NCBI GenBank assembly: GCA_018223415.1
Contig: JAGTTQ010000001.1
Span: forward strand, 676,153-740,152
Direction of reading: 5' to 3'
DNA from: Eubacteriaceae bacterium Marseille-Q4139
GTDB taxonomy: Bacteria > Bacillota > Clostridia > Lachnospirales > Lachnospiraceae
DNA length: 64,000 nt
Shown: positions 22,847 to 31,055 of the stretch, in pieces
Numbering within the stretch: position 1 is the first letter of the stretch
Layout: the number at the start of each line of letters is the position of its first letter
Notes under the pieces: generated by a model
What the model was told of the DNA's origin: nothing
Database searches by the model: none
The model's input: the letters and a program-made list of their open reading frames with translations, nothing else
Made by a program: the position numbers and the translations under genes

Positions 22847-25248
22847 GCTGAAATTTCCTCCTTACTTTGGTTCTTTTTATGATAATCCTCCCTGCGCATG
22901 GCAAGGTAGGCTTCATAACGCCTGATACCATCGGGATCACCGGCTTCTGCCGCCGCTTTCATTTTCTGACGGGATTTTGTGGTTGCTTCGCTCTGGTATT
23001 TCCGCTTTTCAGCCAACTGCCGGGCAGCTTCCGGGTCAGTCCTGGCAAGCTCAACCAGTGCATCGTGTTCAGCCTTGCGTTTGGCTGTCCGTGTGCGGGT
23101 ATATTCAGCCTTACGCCCTGCTATCATAGCCGCATACTCCGGGTCTGACGCTATCCGGGCTTCTTCACGCTCCTTTTTGCGCTGCCGGGCTTCGGCTTCT
23201 TTGGCTTTCATTGCCGCCCATTGCTCGGCAGCTTCCGGGTCAGTTTTGACTTTTTCTTTCAGCTCTGCTCGTGACAGCTTCTTTTTCCGGGTGGCTCGTT
23301 CTATACGCTTACGCTCGGTTTCCAGCAGCCTTTCCTGACGGATACGCTCTTTTTCATCCAGCTGCCGGAGATATTCCGGGTCAGCTTCTCTGGCTTCCCG
23401 AACCTTCTGGCGGTACTTCTGGTTTCGCTCCCGCAGTTTGCTCAAATGCTGTTCATATTGGGCAATGGCTTCCGGATCACCGGCTTCTGATGCCAGCCGT
23501 AGAGCTTCTATTTTCTGTTTCCTGCGTTCATTGGCTCGTCTGCCTTTTTCCTTCTTCTTCCGTTTTTGCTCCGCATCTATGGCGGCAATCCGTTCTTCTT
23601 CGGACACAGTTTCAACAGGCGGGTAGTAGCTGCCGATGAAATTAAAGTGGATGTCGATGTTCTGCTGGCGGTAGATGGTGCGCCCACCAGTTGCTTCGTG
23701 AACTTCCACCCGGTCGATGAAAGAGTAGAGCATGGCATCGGTCAGTTCTGTACAGTCACGGTATTTCCTGACCAGTGCCAGAAAACGCTCAGTATCCGCC
23801 TTCTTTACGGTTTCCTGCTGAATCTGGCTTTCCAGCTCCTGTACCCGCCGTTCCAGAAGGATTTGTTCTTCATCATACTGCTGAATCATGCGCTGCGCCT
23901 GTCGTTCCGGCAGCACACCTTTTACGGAGCTTTCGTACAGGTTTTGGATCATGGTGTCCAGCTCTGCCATGCGCTTTCTGGCTTCTTCCAGTTCCCGCTG
24001 TCCGCTGTCTGTGTTCTTGCTCTGGTTTTCATTCCAGATGCTTTTGAGATGGGAAACAAACTCGGCTTCATTTTCAAGGGCATATTTGCTGACCACTTGG
24101 ATTGCCTGTAAAATTACCGCTTCCAGAACCGATGTTTTGACAAAATGGGATACACATTGACCGGCAGTATTCCGATAATTTCCGCACTGAAAAGCTGAAT
24201 CTGAATCAAACCGTTTTCCGCTTTTCACCCTGTCCGGGCTGCAAAAATTCATCCTTGCGCCGCAGTCTGCACAGTAAATCAAGCCGGACAGACGGTGGGT
24301 ATAGGTTCCGTTGGCTGCTTTCGGACGCTTCTGCAACCGCAGTTTATGGGCAATATCCCATGTGTCCTGTTCAATGATGGCTTCATGGGTATCGGGGAAA
24401 ATCATCAGTTCATCGGCTGTGGCGGCTCTGCGCTGCTTCGTTTTGAAATTCTCGCAGATAGATTTGCCCAGCACCGTATGTCCCAGATATTCCTGCCTGT
24501 CCAGAATGTACCCTACGGTGGTTGCACTCCAGCGGTAAGGGTCTGCAACCTCGCTATGTCTGCAATTTTCAGGAAAATACTTGGCGGCATGAGCGGACGG
24601 TATTAGTATCTTTTCCGCTGACAGCATTTCGGCAATGGTAGTTACTCCAATGCCCTGACAAGCCAGACGGAAGATTTTCCTGACAACCTCGGCAGCCGGT
24701 TCATCCACGAGCAGCTGCTGCTTGTCCTCTTTGGTGCGCTTGTAGCCATAGGGGATAGAGCCGCTGCACCTCATGCCGTTCTTCATCCGGGCTTTGAATA
24801 CCGCCTTGATTTTGTTGCTGGTATCTTTCGCATACCACTCATTCATGATGTTCAAAAACGGGGTAAGGTCATTGTCTGAGGGGGCTGCGCTGTCCACGCT
24901 GTTGTTGATGGCGATAAACCGGATGCCCTTTTTCGGGAAAACAACCTCGGTATAGTAACCGACTTGCAGGTAGTTTCTGCCAAAACGACTTAAATCCTTT
25001 ACGATCAGGACAGCCACATGACCTGCTTCAATTTCTTCCAGAAGGGCGTTAAAGCCGGGACGATTGAAGTTCGTACCGCTGTACCCATCGTCCGAAAAAT
25101 GCCGGATATTTCTCATGCCGTGCTGACGGGCATATTCTTCAAGGTACATTTTCTGATTCTGGATACTGTTGGATTCTCCGACCTGTTCATCATCTCTGGA
25201 CAGTCGCTCATACAACGCTGTGATTTTGATTTCTTCTTTCTTTGCCAC
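22843..25248 (-). CDS. Large serine recombinase with unusually long repeat-rich C-terminus
   Basis: 801 residues; GTG start with GGGAGGTTAAAACC. The resolvase domain has catalytic Ser17 (YERLSRDD), the DGYSGTNFNRPGF loop and VKDLSRFGRNYLQ. A recombinase domain follows (IPYGYKR...), then a zinc ribbon (YCADCGARM...FQCGNYR...C) and a coiled coil. After about residue 548 comes a roughly 250-residue Lys/Arg/Glu-rich tail with six DPE/DPD-centred units at about 591, 623, 670, 702, 738 and 771. Related enzymes are usually shorter. It catalyses excision and integration of IME-1 at its GC-cored ends 70 bases upstream. Confidence 0.93.
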   Translation of the reverse strand: MAKKEEIKITALYERLSRDDEQVGESNSIQNQKMYLEEYARQHGMRNIRHFSDDGYSGTNFNRPGFNALLEEIEAGHVAVLIVKDLSRFGRNYLQVGYYTEVVFPKKGIRFIAINNSVDSAAPSDNDLTPFLNIMNEWYAKDTSNKIKAVFKARMKNGMRCSGSIPYGYKRTKEDKQQLLVDEPAAEVVRKIFRLACQGIGVTTIAEMLSAEKILIPSAHAAKYFPENCRHSEVADPYRWSATTVGYILDRQEYLGHTVLGKSICENFKTKQRRAATADELMIFPDTHEAIIEQDTWDIAHKLRLQKRPKAANGTYTHRLSGLIYCADCGARMNFCSPDRVKSGKRFDSDSAFQCGNYRNTAGQCVSHFVKTSVLEAVILQAIQVVSKYALENEAEFVSHLKSIWNENQSKNTDSGQRELEEARKRMAELDTMIQNLYESSVKGVLPERQAQRMIQQYDEEQILLERRVQELESQIQQETVKKADTERFLALVRKYRDCTELTDAMLYSFIDRVEVHEATGGRTIYRQQNIDIHFNFIGSYYPPVETVSEEERIAAIDAEQKRKKKEKGRRANERRKQKIEALRLASEAGDPEAIAQYEQHLSKLRERNQKYRQKVREAREADPEYLRQLDEKERIRQERLLETERKRIERATRKKKLSRAELKEKVKTDPEAAEQWAAMKAKEAEARQRKKEREEARIASDPEYAAMIAGRKAEYTRTRTAKRKAEHDALVELARTDPEAARQLAEKRKYQSEATTKSRQKMKAAAEAGDPDGIRRYEAYLAMRREDYHKKNQSKEEISA

Positions 25249-25311
25249 GGTTTTAACCTCCCTTCGTTATGTACTTTTATCTCGTGTGACACACCCTTTC
25301 TCTATCCTCTC

Positions 25312-25321
25312 CAAGTATAGC
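25312..25321. repeat. Right end of IME-1 (putative attachment site)
   Basis: CAAGTATAGC, nearly identical to 10,746-10,755. The trinucleotide GCC at 25,320-25,322 is repeated at the left end (11,820-11,822), where virD4 resumes, so crossover occurred within it. The recombinase gene starts 64 bases inside. Confidence 0.65.
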
Positions 25322-25850
25322 CCTTGGGGTCTGTGACCACATAGGACGAGTGCATCTGCATCAGGTTCGGTTTCAGCCAGAACCGGGTTTTACCGGAACC
25401 GGAGCCGCCGATCACCAGAACATTTTTGTTTCTGGCGGTCTTAGGGTCTTTCGGGCGGCTGTTCATGGTCAGGCTTTCCGTTTTCGTCAGAATCACATTG
25501 TTCTGAAATACCGGGTCGATGTAGGGTGCAATGTCCTCATGGGTCCCCCAGCGGGCAGAACCATACTCCATGCCATGCCGGTATTTTTTGGCGTTCTTGC
25601 TCTTGAGATAGACGGCCAACCGCAGGCCAGCACCACAACACAGGCCCACCAGCAGGTCCAGCGGGTGCAGGCTGGGCCACCAGCTGGCCAGTGCCACCGG
25701 CAGTGTGGAAAAGAACGAGAGCATTTTTGCCGAAGCGTCCGCTCCCACAGCTGTCCGCCACGCTTCTCCAAAGTTTGTGGCAAACAAGCCCATCAGGATG
25801 TACGGCATATTCAGCAAAAGGAGCTTTTTGATGTCAAATTGCTTTTTCAT
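25320..25850 (-). pseudogene. virD4: virD4/traG coupling protein, N-terminal fragment
   Basis: ATG at 25850 with AAAGGAG. Two membrane segments (about residues 9-30 and 52-82), then GSARWGTHEDIAPYIDP and Walker A GGSGSGKTRF, ending VVTDPKG at the IME-1 junction. The frame reads four element-coded residues and stops at 25,302. The continuation is at 11,822. In the intact form this hexameric ATPase brings the relaxosome to the type IV channel. Confidence 0.9.
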
Positions 25851-26347
25851 CGTTCCAGCTCCTTTCGCTTGGTGCGATCCACCACAGCATTTTTCACCAG
25901 CTCTTTGAACTGGCTCAGCTTTGCCAACACGGACGGGCGCTCGGATTTCTCCACTTTTTTGACCTTCTTGTTGGTGTACTCAGTAAAGGCCGAGGTCAGG
26001 GCATCCGCGTCCCGACCCTTGAAAAAGATCAGGTACTTGGGCGGGGAGCTGCTGCGGTCCTTCTTCACCGCATAGTCCACGCCGTATTTCCGGGCGATCT
26101 TCTCAAACTCCTTGATGGAGGGGTCGGTGATCTCGATGTTGGAAACGCCCTGATTCTGGCCGATCAGCTGTTTCACCGTCTGCTTGCCCTGGGGCTTCAC
26201 AGGCGCGTCCCGGATTCTCTGCTTTCGCAGCTTCTTTTCCTTGCGGTGGGCAAGATATTTGCAAATGGCAGCCTTAAACAGACGCCCAGTGAACTTTGTA
26301 CCGCTGACTACCAGCGTCAAAGTTCTGTTTTCTACTTCTTCCTGCAT
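25847..26347 (-). CDS. pcfB: PcfB-family (DUF3801) conjugation protein
   Basis: 166 residues; GGAAAGGAGGCGATGACCT precedes the ATG. Features of the family: an N-terminal basic TKFTGRLFKAAICKYLAHRK, GKQTVKQLIGQN, and the segment EFEKIARKYGVDYAVKKD followed by YLIFFKGRDADALT. PcfB is the accessory of the coupling protein PcfC in Enterococcus and relatives. It overlaps virD4 by four bases, which supports a joint role at the T4SS entrance. Confidence 0.85.
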   Translation of the reverse strand: MQEEVENRTLTLVVSGTKFTGRLFKAAICKYLAHRKEKKLRKQRIRDAPVKPQGKQTVKQLIGQNQGVSNIEITDPSIKEFEKIARKYGVDYAVKKDRSSSPPKYLIFFKGRDADALTSAFTEYTNKKVKKVEKSERPSVLAKLSQFKELVKNAVVDRTKRKELER

Positions 26348-26448
26348 AGGTCATCGCCTCCTTTCCGCGGATTTTGCAGGGGTGGCGCTTAATACTAAGG
26401 CGGGACCACCAGCCGCCGCAGTAGATATTTCACGGTTGGAATCTCCTT

Positions 26449-26760
26449 TCAGCGCAGCTGGTCGGAACGGTCATAGTACAGATGCCCCTGGCGCACCTTG
26501 GCATGACTGAGAATCTTGATATGGCCCTTTTCCTGGCTCTCCAGGCTTTTCTGGTATCCGGCCTCCGTCAGAAACAGGCGGGTCCGTTCGCCTTTCCAGC
26601 CCACCGGGGACTCGTGGGTCAGTACATCGAAGATAATCATGTGCCGGGTGTCCTCGGCAAACCGCTGCAAATCCATGTACTCATGGCCGTGGTAGTTCTG
26701 CGCCCCGGCCTTGAGCCGCATTTCATCCATCAGCTGCCCCACGGTCTTACGCTCAGGCAT
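26449..26760 (-). CDS. ICE accessory protein, DUF5720-like
   Basis: 103 residues from ATG 26760 with AAAGGAGG. The second half (R.RLFLTEAGYQKSLESQEKG.IKIL..AKV..GHLYY) matches the gene at 28,607-28,879 in pattern. Likely a small alpha/beta protein. Overlaps its upstream neighbour by 8 bases. The family name is tentative; function unknown. Confidence 0.7.
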   Translation of the reverse strand: MPERKTVGQLMDEMRLKAGAQNYHGHEYMDLQRFAEDTRHMIIFDVLTHESPVGWKGERTRLFLTEAGYQKSLESQEKGHIKILSHAKVRQGHLYYDRSDQLR

Positions 26761-27115
26761 GGCGCGCACCTCCTTTCCCGCGTCCCTGGCCTTTCACAGT
26801 CAGGATACCGTCCAGGGTGGTAGCGGTGATCCGCAGGCGCTCAGCGGTGGCGATGTCATTCTTCACGGTCTCGTCGATGCCGTGGCCGCAGACCACCAGC
26901 ACATGGGACCGGCGCAGATAGTCTCGCGCCATATCCAGCCCGTCCTTGTGTTCCTGGGGAATCTCGTCCTTGAGGAAGGTGGACAAGAACAGAACCGGGC
27001 AGATGGGCGAATACCCGGCGTCGTACACCTGGCGGCAGTAGGTGGCAGCGTTCTCGGCGTTCTCATACTGGTTGTTGCTCCAGGGAGCCGTAATGTAGGC
27101 AAGAGGTCGTTTCAT
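26753..27115 (-). CDS. Nucleoside 2-deoxyribosyltransferase-like (DUF4406/DUF7768) protein
   Basis: 120 residues from ATG 27115 (AAAGGA upstream). LAYITAPWSNNQYENAENA at the N-terminus, PICPVLFLSTFL, and the HVLVVCGHGIDETV..DIATAERL segment fit the Rossmann-like deoxyribosyltransferase/DUF4406 fold. A catalytic Glu could be in the DIATAE stretch. Such genes are common ICE passengers; substrate unknown. Confidence 0.7.
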   Translation of the reverse strand: MKRPLAYITAPWSNNQYENAENAATYCRQVYDAGYSPICPVLFLSTFLKDEIPQEHKDGLDMARDYLRRSHVLVVCGHGIDETVKNDIATAERLRITATTLDGILTVKGQGRGKGGARHA

Positions 27116-27163
27116 GGCAAAATCCTTTCTCCCGGTATTGCCGGGCAACAGAAAAGCGGCTGT

Positions 27164-28027
27164 TTACCAGCCGCCTGCGTTCATATCGTGATTGACTTGT
27201 ACGGTGTAGTGATTGCTGATCGTGGTGGGCGCGTTGAACAGCACTGCAAGCAAATACTGTTTCATATTGCGGACCTCCGTGGTGTTTTTTTGCATACCGT
27301 CCATGACAAATCGGATATGCTCGCTATCCAGCTTCAAGAACCGGGAGCGCACGACTTCATGGGGAAAGTCGCTGCCAGCGATCCGAGTGGTTTTACGTTT
27401 GGCACAAACGGTCTCCACCATCAGCTCCACAATCTCGTCCAGGTCCTCACGGTAGGTCGAAAACTCTCTGCACAGATAGTCATACTCGATGTTCTCCAGA
27501 ATCAATTCCCGATAATTTTCTATCTCTGAGACAGACATCGCATCCCTTCCTTTCCGTTCCGGCAGCTGTGCTGCCGCTGGCTCCCGGAAGGGAATGGAAT
27601 CGGTACTTGCTCTATGAGTATTTTGTTTTTGGGTACTTGATTTCTTAGTATTTAATTGTGTCGGATTTTCCGGCAACGGTTTCTTCGTTATCGGTTTTTC
27701 CGTTGTCGGATTTTCCGATGACGGAACATCTGTAATGGGGCGCTCATAGATGCTGTATTCATTGGCCCCAAATTTTCCGGTGGCATCTATAGTCTGCCTG
27801 CGTCGGATATACCCCGCACGTTCCAGTTCGTTGATTGCAGAACGAATGGCGTCTTTGCTTTCCCGGTTGATAAAACAAAGACCAGATAAGGTGTAGTCCC
27901 AATCGTCCGGCAAAGACAGCATCTGAGAGAGCAGTCCTTTCGCCTTCAACGACAACCGTTTGTCTTTCAGATGGAAGTTACTCATGACGGTGTAATCACC
28001 TGTGCGTTCCACACGAAAAACAGCCAT
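27164..28027 (-). CDS. DUF6017-type helix-turn-helix protein, putative replication initiator
   Basis: 287 residues. N-terminal winged helix with VMSNFHLKDKRLSLKAKGLLSQMLSLPDDWDYT and S.DAIRSAINELERAGYI (residues 14-85). A Pro/Thr-rich linker follows (about 100-160), with repeated (S/T)ENPT, EKPITKKP and LPENPT turns. The C-terminal DUF6017-like domain has SDFPHEVVRSRFLKLDSEHI. Similar proteins sit beside ParA/ParB on Tn1549-type elements and are thought to act in replication of the circular form. The linker shows short codon-level repeats (TTTTCCG units near 27,660-27,720). Confidence 0.8.
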   Translation of the reverse strand: MAVFRVERTGDYTVMSNFHLKDKRLSLKAKGLLSQMLSLPDDWDYTLSGLCFINRESKDAIRSAINELERAGYIRRRQTIDATGKFGANEYSIYERPITDVPSSENPTTEKPITKKPLPENPTQLNTKKSSTQKQNTHRASTDSIPFREPAAAQLPERKGRDAMSVSEIENYRELILENIEYDYLCREFSTYREDLDEIVELMVETVCAKRKTTRIAGSDFPHEVVRSRFLKLDSEHIRFVMDGMQKNTTEVRNMKQYLLAVLFNAPTTISNHYTVQVNHDMNAGGW

Positions 28028-28064
28028 GCTATATCACCTGCCTTGCCGTTCGTATTTAATCGTG

Positions 28065-28556
28065 TTACAGGTCATAAAACACATCATCCACTGAAACGCC
28101 TCTGACCGTTTTGTCGAGATCGGCAATCAATGCATCTAACTGCGAACTGACCTCACTGCATTCCCAATTGCCCCCTTTATAGAGGCGACACTCTGTAACA
28201 TACTCATTGCCATCCAAGGCGAGATAAAAATCAGCGGTGATAAGAAATCCTGCATCATGTAATAGCCAAAGATTTATCGTTTGAGCATCAATTGGGCTAC
28301 CGGAACCATTTTCAGAATATAGAAGCGTTACCCACTTCTTGAAAAGCTCTGATTCACAATACTCCATGCACTGCTCTCTGTTTTTTTCAGTGCGAAAAGA
28401 GTATATGGTCTCGGAGTTTTCCCAGATGGCACGAATAAGAGACTGCGGATCAACTTCTTCCAAAAGGTTTTCCAGTTCGACTTGCTGGTTGTAAGTCGAT
28501 TCAGTAGTTATAAAGATATCCTTCAGTGTGTTTTCCAAATCTTCAACTGTGTGCAT
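28065..28556 (-). CDS. Hypothetical protein, likely passenger
   Basis: 163 residues from ATG 28556 preceded by GGGGGGAT. A TTG-started longer version lacks a ribosome site. Acidic, helical first half (EDLENTLKDIF, LENLLEEVDP), then LWLLHDAGFLITADFYLALDGNEYVTECRLYKGG, suggesting an alpha/beta fold. More A+T-rich than its neighbours. It reads inside the ICE operon between the initiator and the 90-residue accessory gene. Not recognised; could be an anti-restriction or immunity-type protein, but nothing shows this. Confidence 0.65.
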   Translation of the reverse strand: MHTVEDLENTLKDIFITTESTYNQQVELENLLEEVDPQSLIRAIWENSETIYSFRTEKNREQCMEYCESELFKKWVTLLYSENGSGSPIDAQTINLWLLHDAGFLITADFYLALDGNEYVTECRLYKGGNWECSEVSSQLDALIADLDKTVRGVSVDDVFYDL

Positions 28557-28606
28557 ATATATCCCCCCAATCTCGCAATGGTCTATTTCTTCCAACATAC
28601 AACATA

Positions 28607-28879
28607 TCAAGGGTGATGCTTTCTTTTAGGCTTGAAGTCGAGGACATGGCCCTCGATCACACGGGCATACCGCTTGATTTTGATTTCCCGGCGCTGCTGA
28701 CTCAGGAGAGCGGCCTGATACCCGTCCTCTGTGAGAAACAGCCGCATTTCATCACCGGGGCTGCCGTAAGAACAGGGACGCTGAACGGAAAACTCGATCA
28801 TCCAGCGGGTGTTATCCTGAAAACGCTCTACGGCAAGAATGTTGTGCCCTTTCAGCTCACGGGCTGAAATATCCCTCAT
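28607..28879 (-). CDS. ICE accessory protein, DUF5720-like
   Basis: 90 residues, AAAGGAGCCGCCT before the ATG. GHNILAVERFQDNTRWMIEFSV then MRLFLTEDGYQAALLSQQRREIKIKRYARVIEGHVLDF. Same layout as 26,449-26,760, so the ICE has two diverged copies. Lies directly after ParB1. Function unknown. Confidence 0.7.
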   Translation of the reverse strand: MRDISARELKGHNILAVERFQDNTRWMIEFSVQRPCSYGSPGDEMRLFLTEDGYQAALLSQQRREIKIKRYARVIEGHVLDFKPKRKHHP

Positions 28880-28891
28880 AGGCGGCTCCTT

Positions 28892-29827
28892 TCATCGTTC
28901 TTGGTCTCGCTGGCGCTTTTTTTGCCACTGTTCCAGCAGTTTGATAATGGTTTCCTGCATCCGCTGGGGTGTGTAGCTCCTCGGAAAATACTTTCGCAGG
29001 GTGTCGGAAGTGAAAGTTACCCGGTCCAGATCACTTTTCTTTTCCTCGCCCATGATGACGCGCATCATATCGAGGGTCAGATGTCCCTCCTGGCTGTATT
29101 TCTTGAGCCGCTGGGCCTGGGAAAGAGAGGGGGTAGACTGTTCGCTGTCCATCGCATCCAGCAAATCCCGCTGTTCTTCTTTTTTGAGGAAGGACAGCTC
29201 ATAAGCCGGATTGAGAGCGATTTTCCGTTCATCCACCATATCCAGCAGTTCGGGAATCAACTCCGTCAAACGGATATATCTTTGGATATTCCGCGCGCTC
29301 TCTCCAGTTTGCTCTGCCAGCAAATCCCGACTTTTTTGGCCAGCAGACTTGTGGCCAACTTGGCCACAAGTTAAATCGGCCCGTTTTCCTTGGTGATTCA
29401 TGGCATCGAGTTTCATGCGATATGCAAAGGCTCTCTCACTGGGAAGGAGACTTTCCCGCTGTAAGTTGCTGTCCACCATGATGATAGTGGCAGCATCATC
29501 GTCCAAATCACGGACAATGACCGGCATGGTCTCTTTCTCAGCCAGCTCACTGGCTCGGTGTCGTCTGTGCCCGGCCACCAGCTCATAGCCGCCATCCGGG
29601 TCAGGGCGAGCAATCGCCGGGACCAACACCCCGTACTGCCGCACACTGTCGGCGGTCTCCATCATAGCCTCGTCATCCTTGACCTTAAAAGGGTGATTCT
29701 TGAAAGGATGCAGCTCAGAGAGAGGAATTTCCATTACTCGTTCCCGCTGGGCATCGGCTCGACTTTCCTCGGTGGAAAACAGATCATCTACCGAAGCCAG
29801 CTCTACTTTTTTCGCGCTGCTTTTCAA
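28892..29827 (-). CDS. parB: ParB/RepB/Spo0J-family partition protein (ParB1)
   Basis: 311 residues; TTG start after GGAGGTGATGAAAC, overlapping ParA by 44 bases. ParB N-domain: IPLSELHPFKNHPFKV, GVLVPAIARPDPDGGYELVAGHRRHRA (CTPase GHRR motif, about residues 83-87), NLQRE. The central helix-turn-helix has EQTGESARNIQRYIRLTELIPELL, followed by the LDAMDSEQSTPSLSQAQRLKK block. With ParA it segregates or stabilises the excised element. Confidence 0.9.
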   Translation of the reverse strand: MKSSAKKVELASVDDLFSTEESRADAQRERVMEIPLSELHPFKNHPFKVKDDEAMMETADSVRQYGVLVPAIARPDPDGGYELVAGHRRHRASELAEKETMPVIVRDLDDDAATIIMVDSNLQRESLLPSERAFAYRMKLDAMNHQGKRADLTCGQVGHKSAGQKSRDLLAEQTGESARNIQRYIRLTELIPELLDMVDERKIALNPAYELSFLKKEEQRDLLDAMDSEQSTPSLSQAQRLKKYSQEGHLTLDMMRVIMGEEKKSDLDRVTFTSDTLRKYFPRSYTPQRMQETIIKLLEQWQKKRQRDQER

Positions 29828-30605
29828 GTTTCATCACCTCCTGGGTCAGATTCTTGTAACCCTCGGCCACTTTGCCCTTGGGGTCATGGGCAAAAATACT
29901 CTTGCCCTCGGCACTGGTTTCCTTTGCTCGGACAGAATGGGGAATCTCGGTTCCGAACACTTTGATTTTGCTACCGTAGGTTTCTCGCAGCAGAGCCGCA
30001 ATCTCCTTGGCAAAGTTGGTGCGGTTGTCCACCATCGTCAGCAGGATACCGTCGATCTGGAGCTTGGGGTTGATCTGCCGTTTCACCTTATTGACCGTCT
30101 GGAGCAGCTGTTCCAGGCCCTTGGCGGGCAGATACTCCGCCTGGACGGGGATTATGACCCTGTTGGCAGCCGCCAACGCATTGACCGTAAGCATCCCCAG
30201 GGAGGGCTGACAGTCAATCAGGATATGGGAATACTGTCCCTTGAGCGTGTCCAGGTATTGCCGCAAGATGGTCTCACGACTCATGGCATTCACCAGGGAG
30301 ACCTCCATGCCGGAGAGCTGGATGTCGGCAGGCATCAGGTCAACGCCTTCCGGGTGGTGCAGGATGCCCTCGCCGGGGCGCATCGGCTCGTCCATCAGGA
30401 TACGGCCCATCGCGTCGGACAGAGTAAAGGACAGCTTGTCCGGCTGGGGATGGCCCAGGCTGATGGTCAGGCTGCCCTGCGGGTCTCCATCGATCAGCAG
30501 AACTTTCTTCCCCGCCTGCGCCAGCCCGATACCCAGATTTGCGCAGGTGGTTGTCTTGCCAACGCCGCCTTTCTGGTTGGCGATGGCGATAATTTGTGTG
30601 TTCAT
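29784..30605 (-). CDS. parA: ParA/Soj-family partition ATPase
   Basis: 273 residues, AGGAGGAAACTGAA before ATG. Deviant Walker A KGGVGKTT at residues 11-18, LLIDGDPQGSLT, HILIDCQPSLGMLTVNAL (Walker B), and the C-terminal EIPHSVRAKE segment. Drives ParB-DNA complexes across the nucleoid. Preceded by a 450-base gene-free stretch that probably holds its promoter and partition sites. Confidence 0.93.
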   Translation of the reverse strand: MNTQIIAIANQKGGVGKTTTCANLGIGLAQAGKKVLLIDGDPQGSLTISLGHPQPDKLSFTLSDAMGRILMDEPMRPGEGILHHPEGVDLMPADIQLSGMEVSLVNAMSRETILRQYLDTLKGQYSHILIDCQPSLGMLTVNALAAANRVIIPVQAEYLPAKGLEQLLQTVNKVKRQINPKLQIDGILLTMVDNRTNFAKEIAALLRETYGSKIKVFGTEIPHSVRAKETSAEGKSIFAHDPKGKVAEGYKNLTQEVMKLEKQREKSRAGFGR

Positions 30606-30992
30606 TTCAGTTTCCTCCTGTATCTTGAACAGAAGATGGAATGTAAAGAGGGTAAACTATCCCCTTGGGTTTTCTTAAAATCAAGAACATTTCGGCATCC
30701 TTTTGATTTAGGATTCATTTATCACGGTTCTGTACCGGACACTCCCATTGCCTGCGACGCTTTTAACGCTCGGACTGTGGCTAAGTGTAAGTTTTCCCCC
30801 TGTCCCTGGATCGTGGCCTCAAGTTATCAAGCTCTTTACCGGCGATAGGGAAGTCGCTCGACCCGTAGGCGTCATGGCGTATCACCGGAGTGGCTCTCCG
30901 AGGGACGGTTGTACCTGATGTTCTTCTGAATTTTCAAGGTCCATGAGATGTAACTCTCACTTGTAGGCCACGGCAGAGGCCGTTTGTTGCGC
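30606..30992. other. Gene-free leader region upstream of parA
   Basis: About 390 bases with no credible gene on either strand. On the minus strand it contains CTTGAAAATTCAGAAGAAC near 30,930 and a CGGAG-AGCCA-CTCCG hairpin (about 30,879-30,893). Many short G+C-rich self-complementary segments follow (for example around 30,740-30,860), then an A+T-rich tract. It could be a structured leader RNA, parS sites or an origin; the sequence alone does not decide. Confidence 0.4.
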
Positions 30993-31029
30993 AAAAAATA
31001 AAAAAAGGAGCAGAAAATTTTTCTGCTCC
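30993..31029 (-). terminator. Intrinsic terminator of ParB2
   Basis: GGAGCAGAAA (31,007-31,016) pairs with TTTCTGCTCC (31,020-31,029). On the minus strand the stem is followed by TTTTTTT and more T. It lies 26 bases past the ParB2 stop. Confidence 0.85.
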
Positions 31030-31055
31030 CTGTTGTGACAAGGTATAACAACCTT

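Larger units (their letters stand above)
11820..25321. mobile_element. IME-1: 13.5 kb integrative mobilizable element inserted in virD4
   Basis: virD4 is interrupted after ...VVTDPKG (25,320) and resumes with KGTILVECG (11,822). Both junctions share GCC (11,820-11,822 and 25,320-25,322), and the distance between them is 13,500 bases. The inserted segment holds its own large serine recombinase next to the right end, TnpV and TnpW, a MobA/MobL relaxase with oriT, CHC2 primase, VapE, and cargo genes. This is the architecture of Tn4451-like mobilizable elements. Confidence 0.88.

Noticed and set aside
26390..26445. 12-codon frame (GTG start, after GGAGA) between the PcfB gene and its upstream neighbour
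   Set aside because: Too short to support without conservation data.
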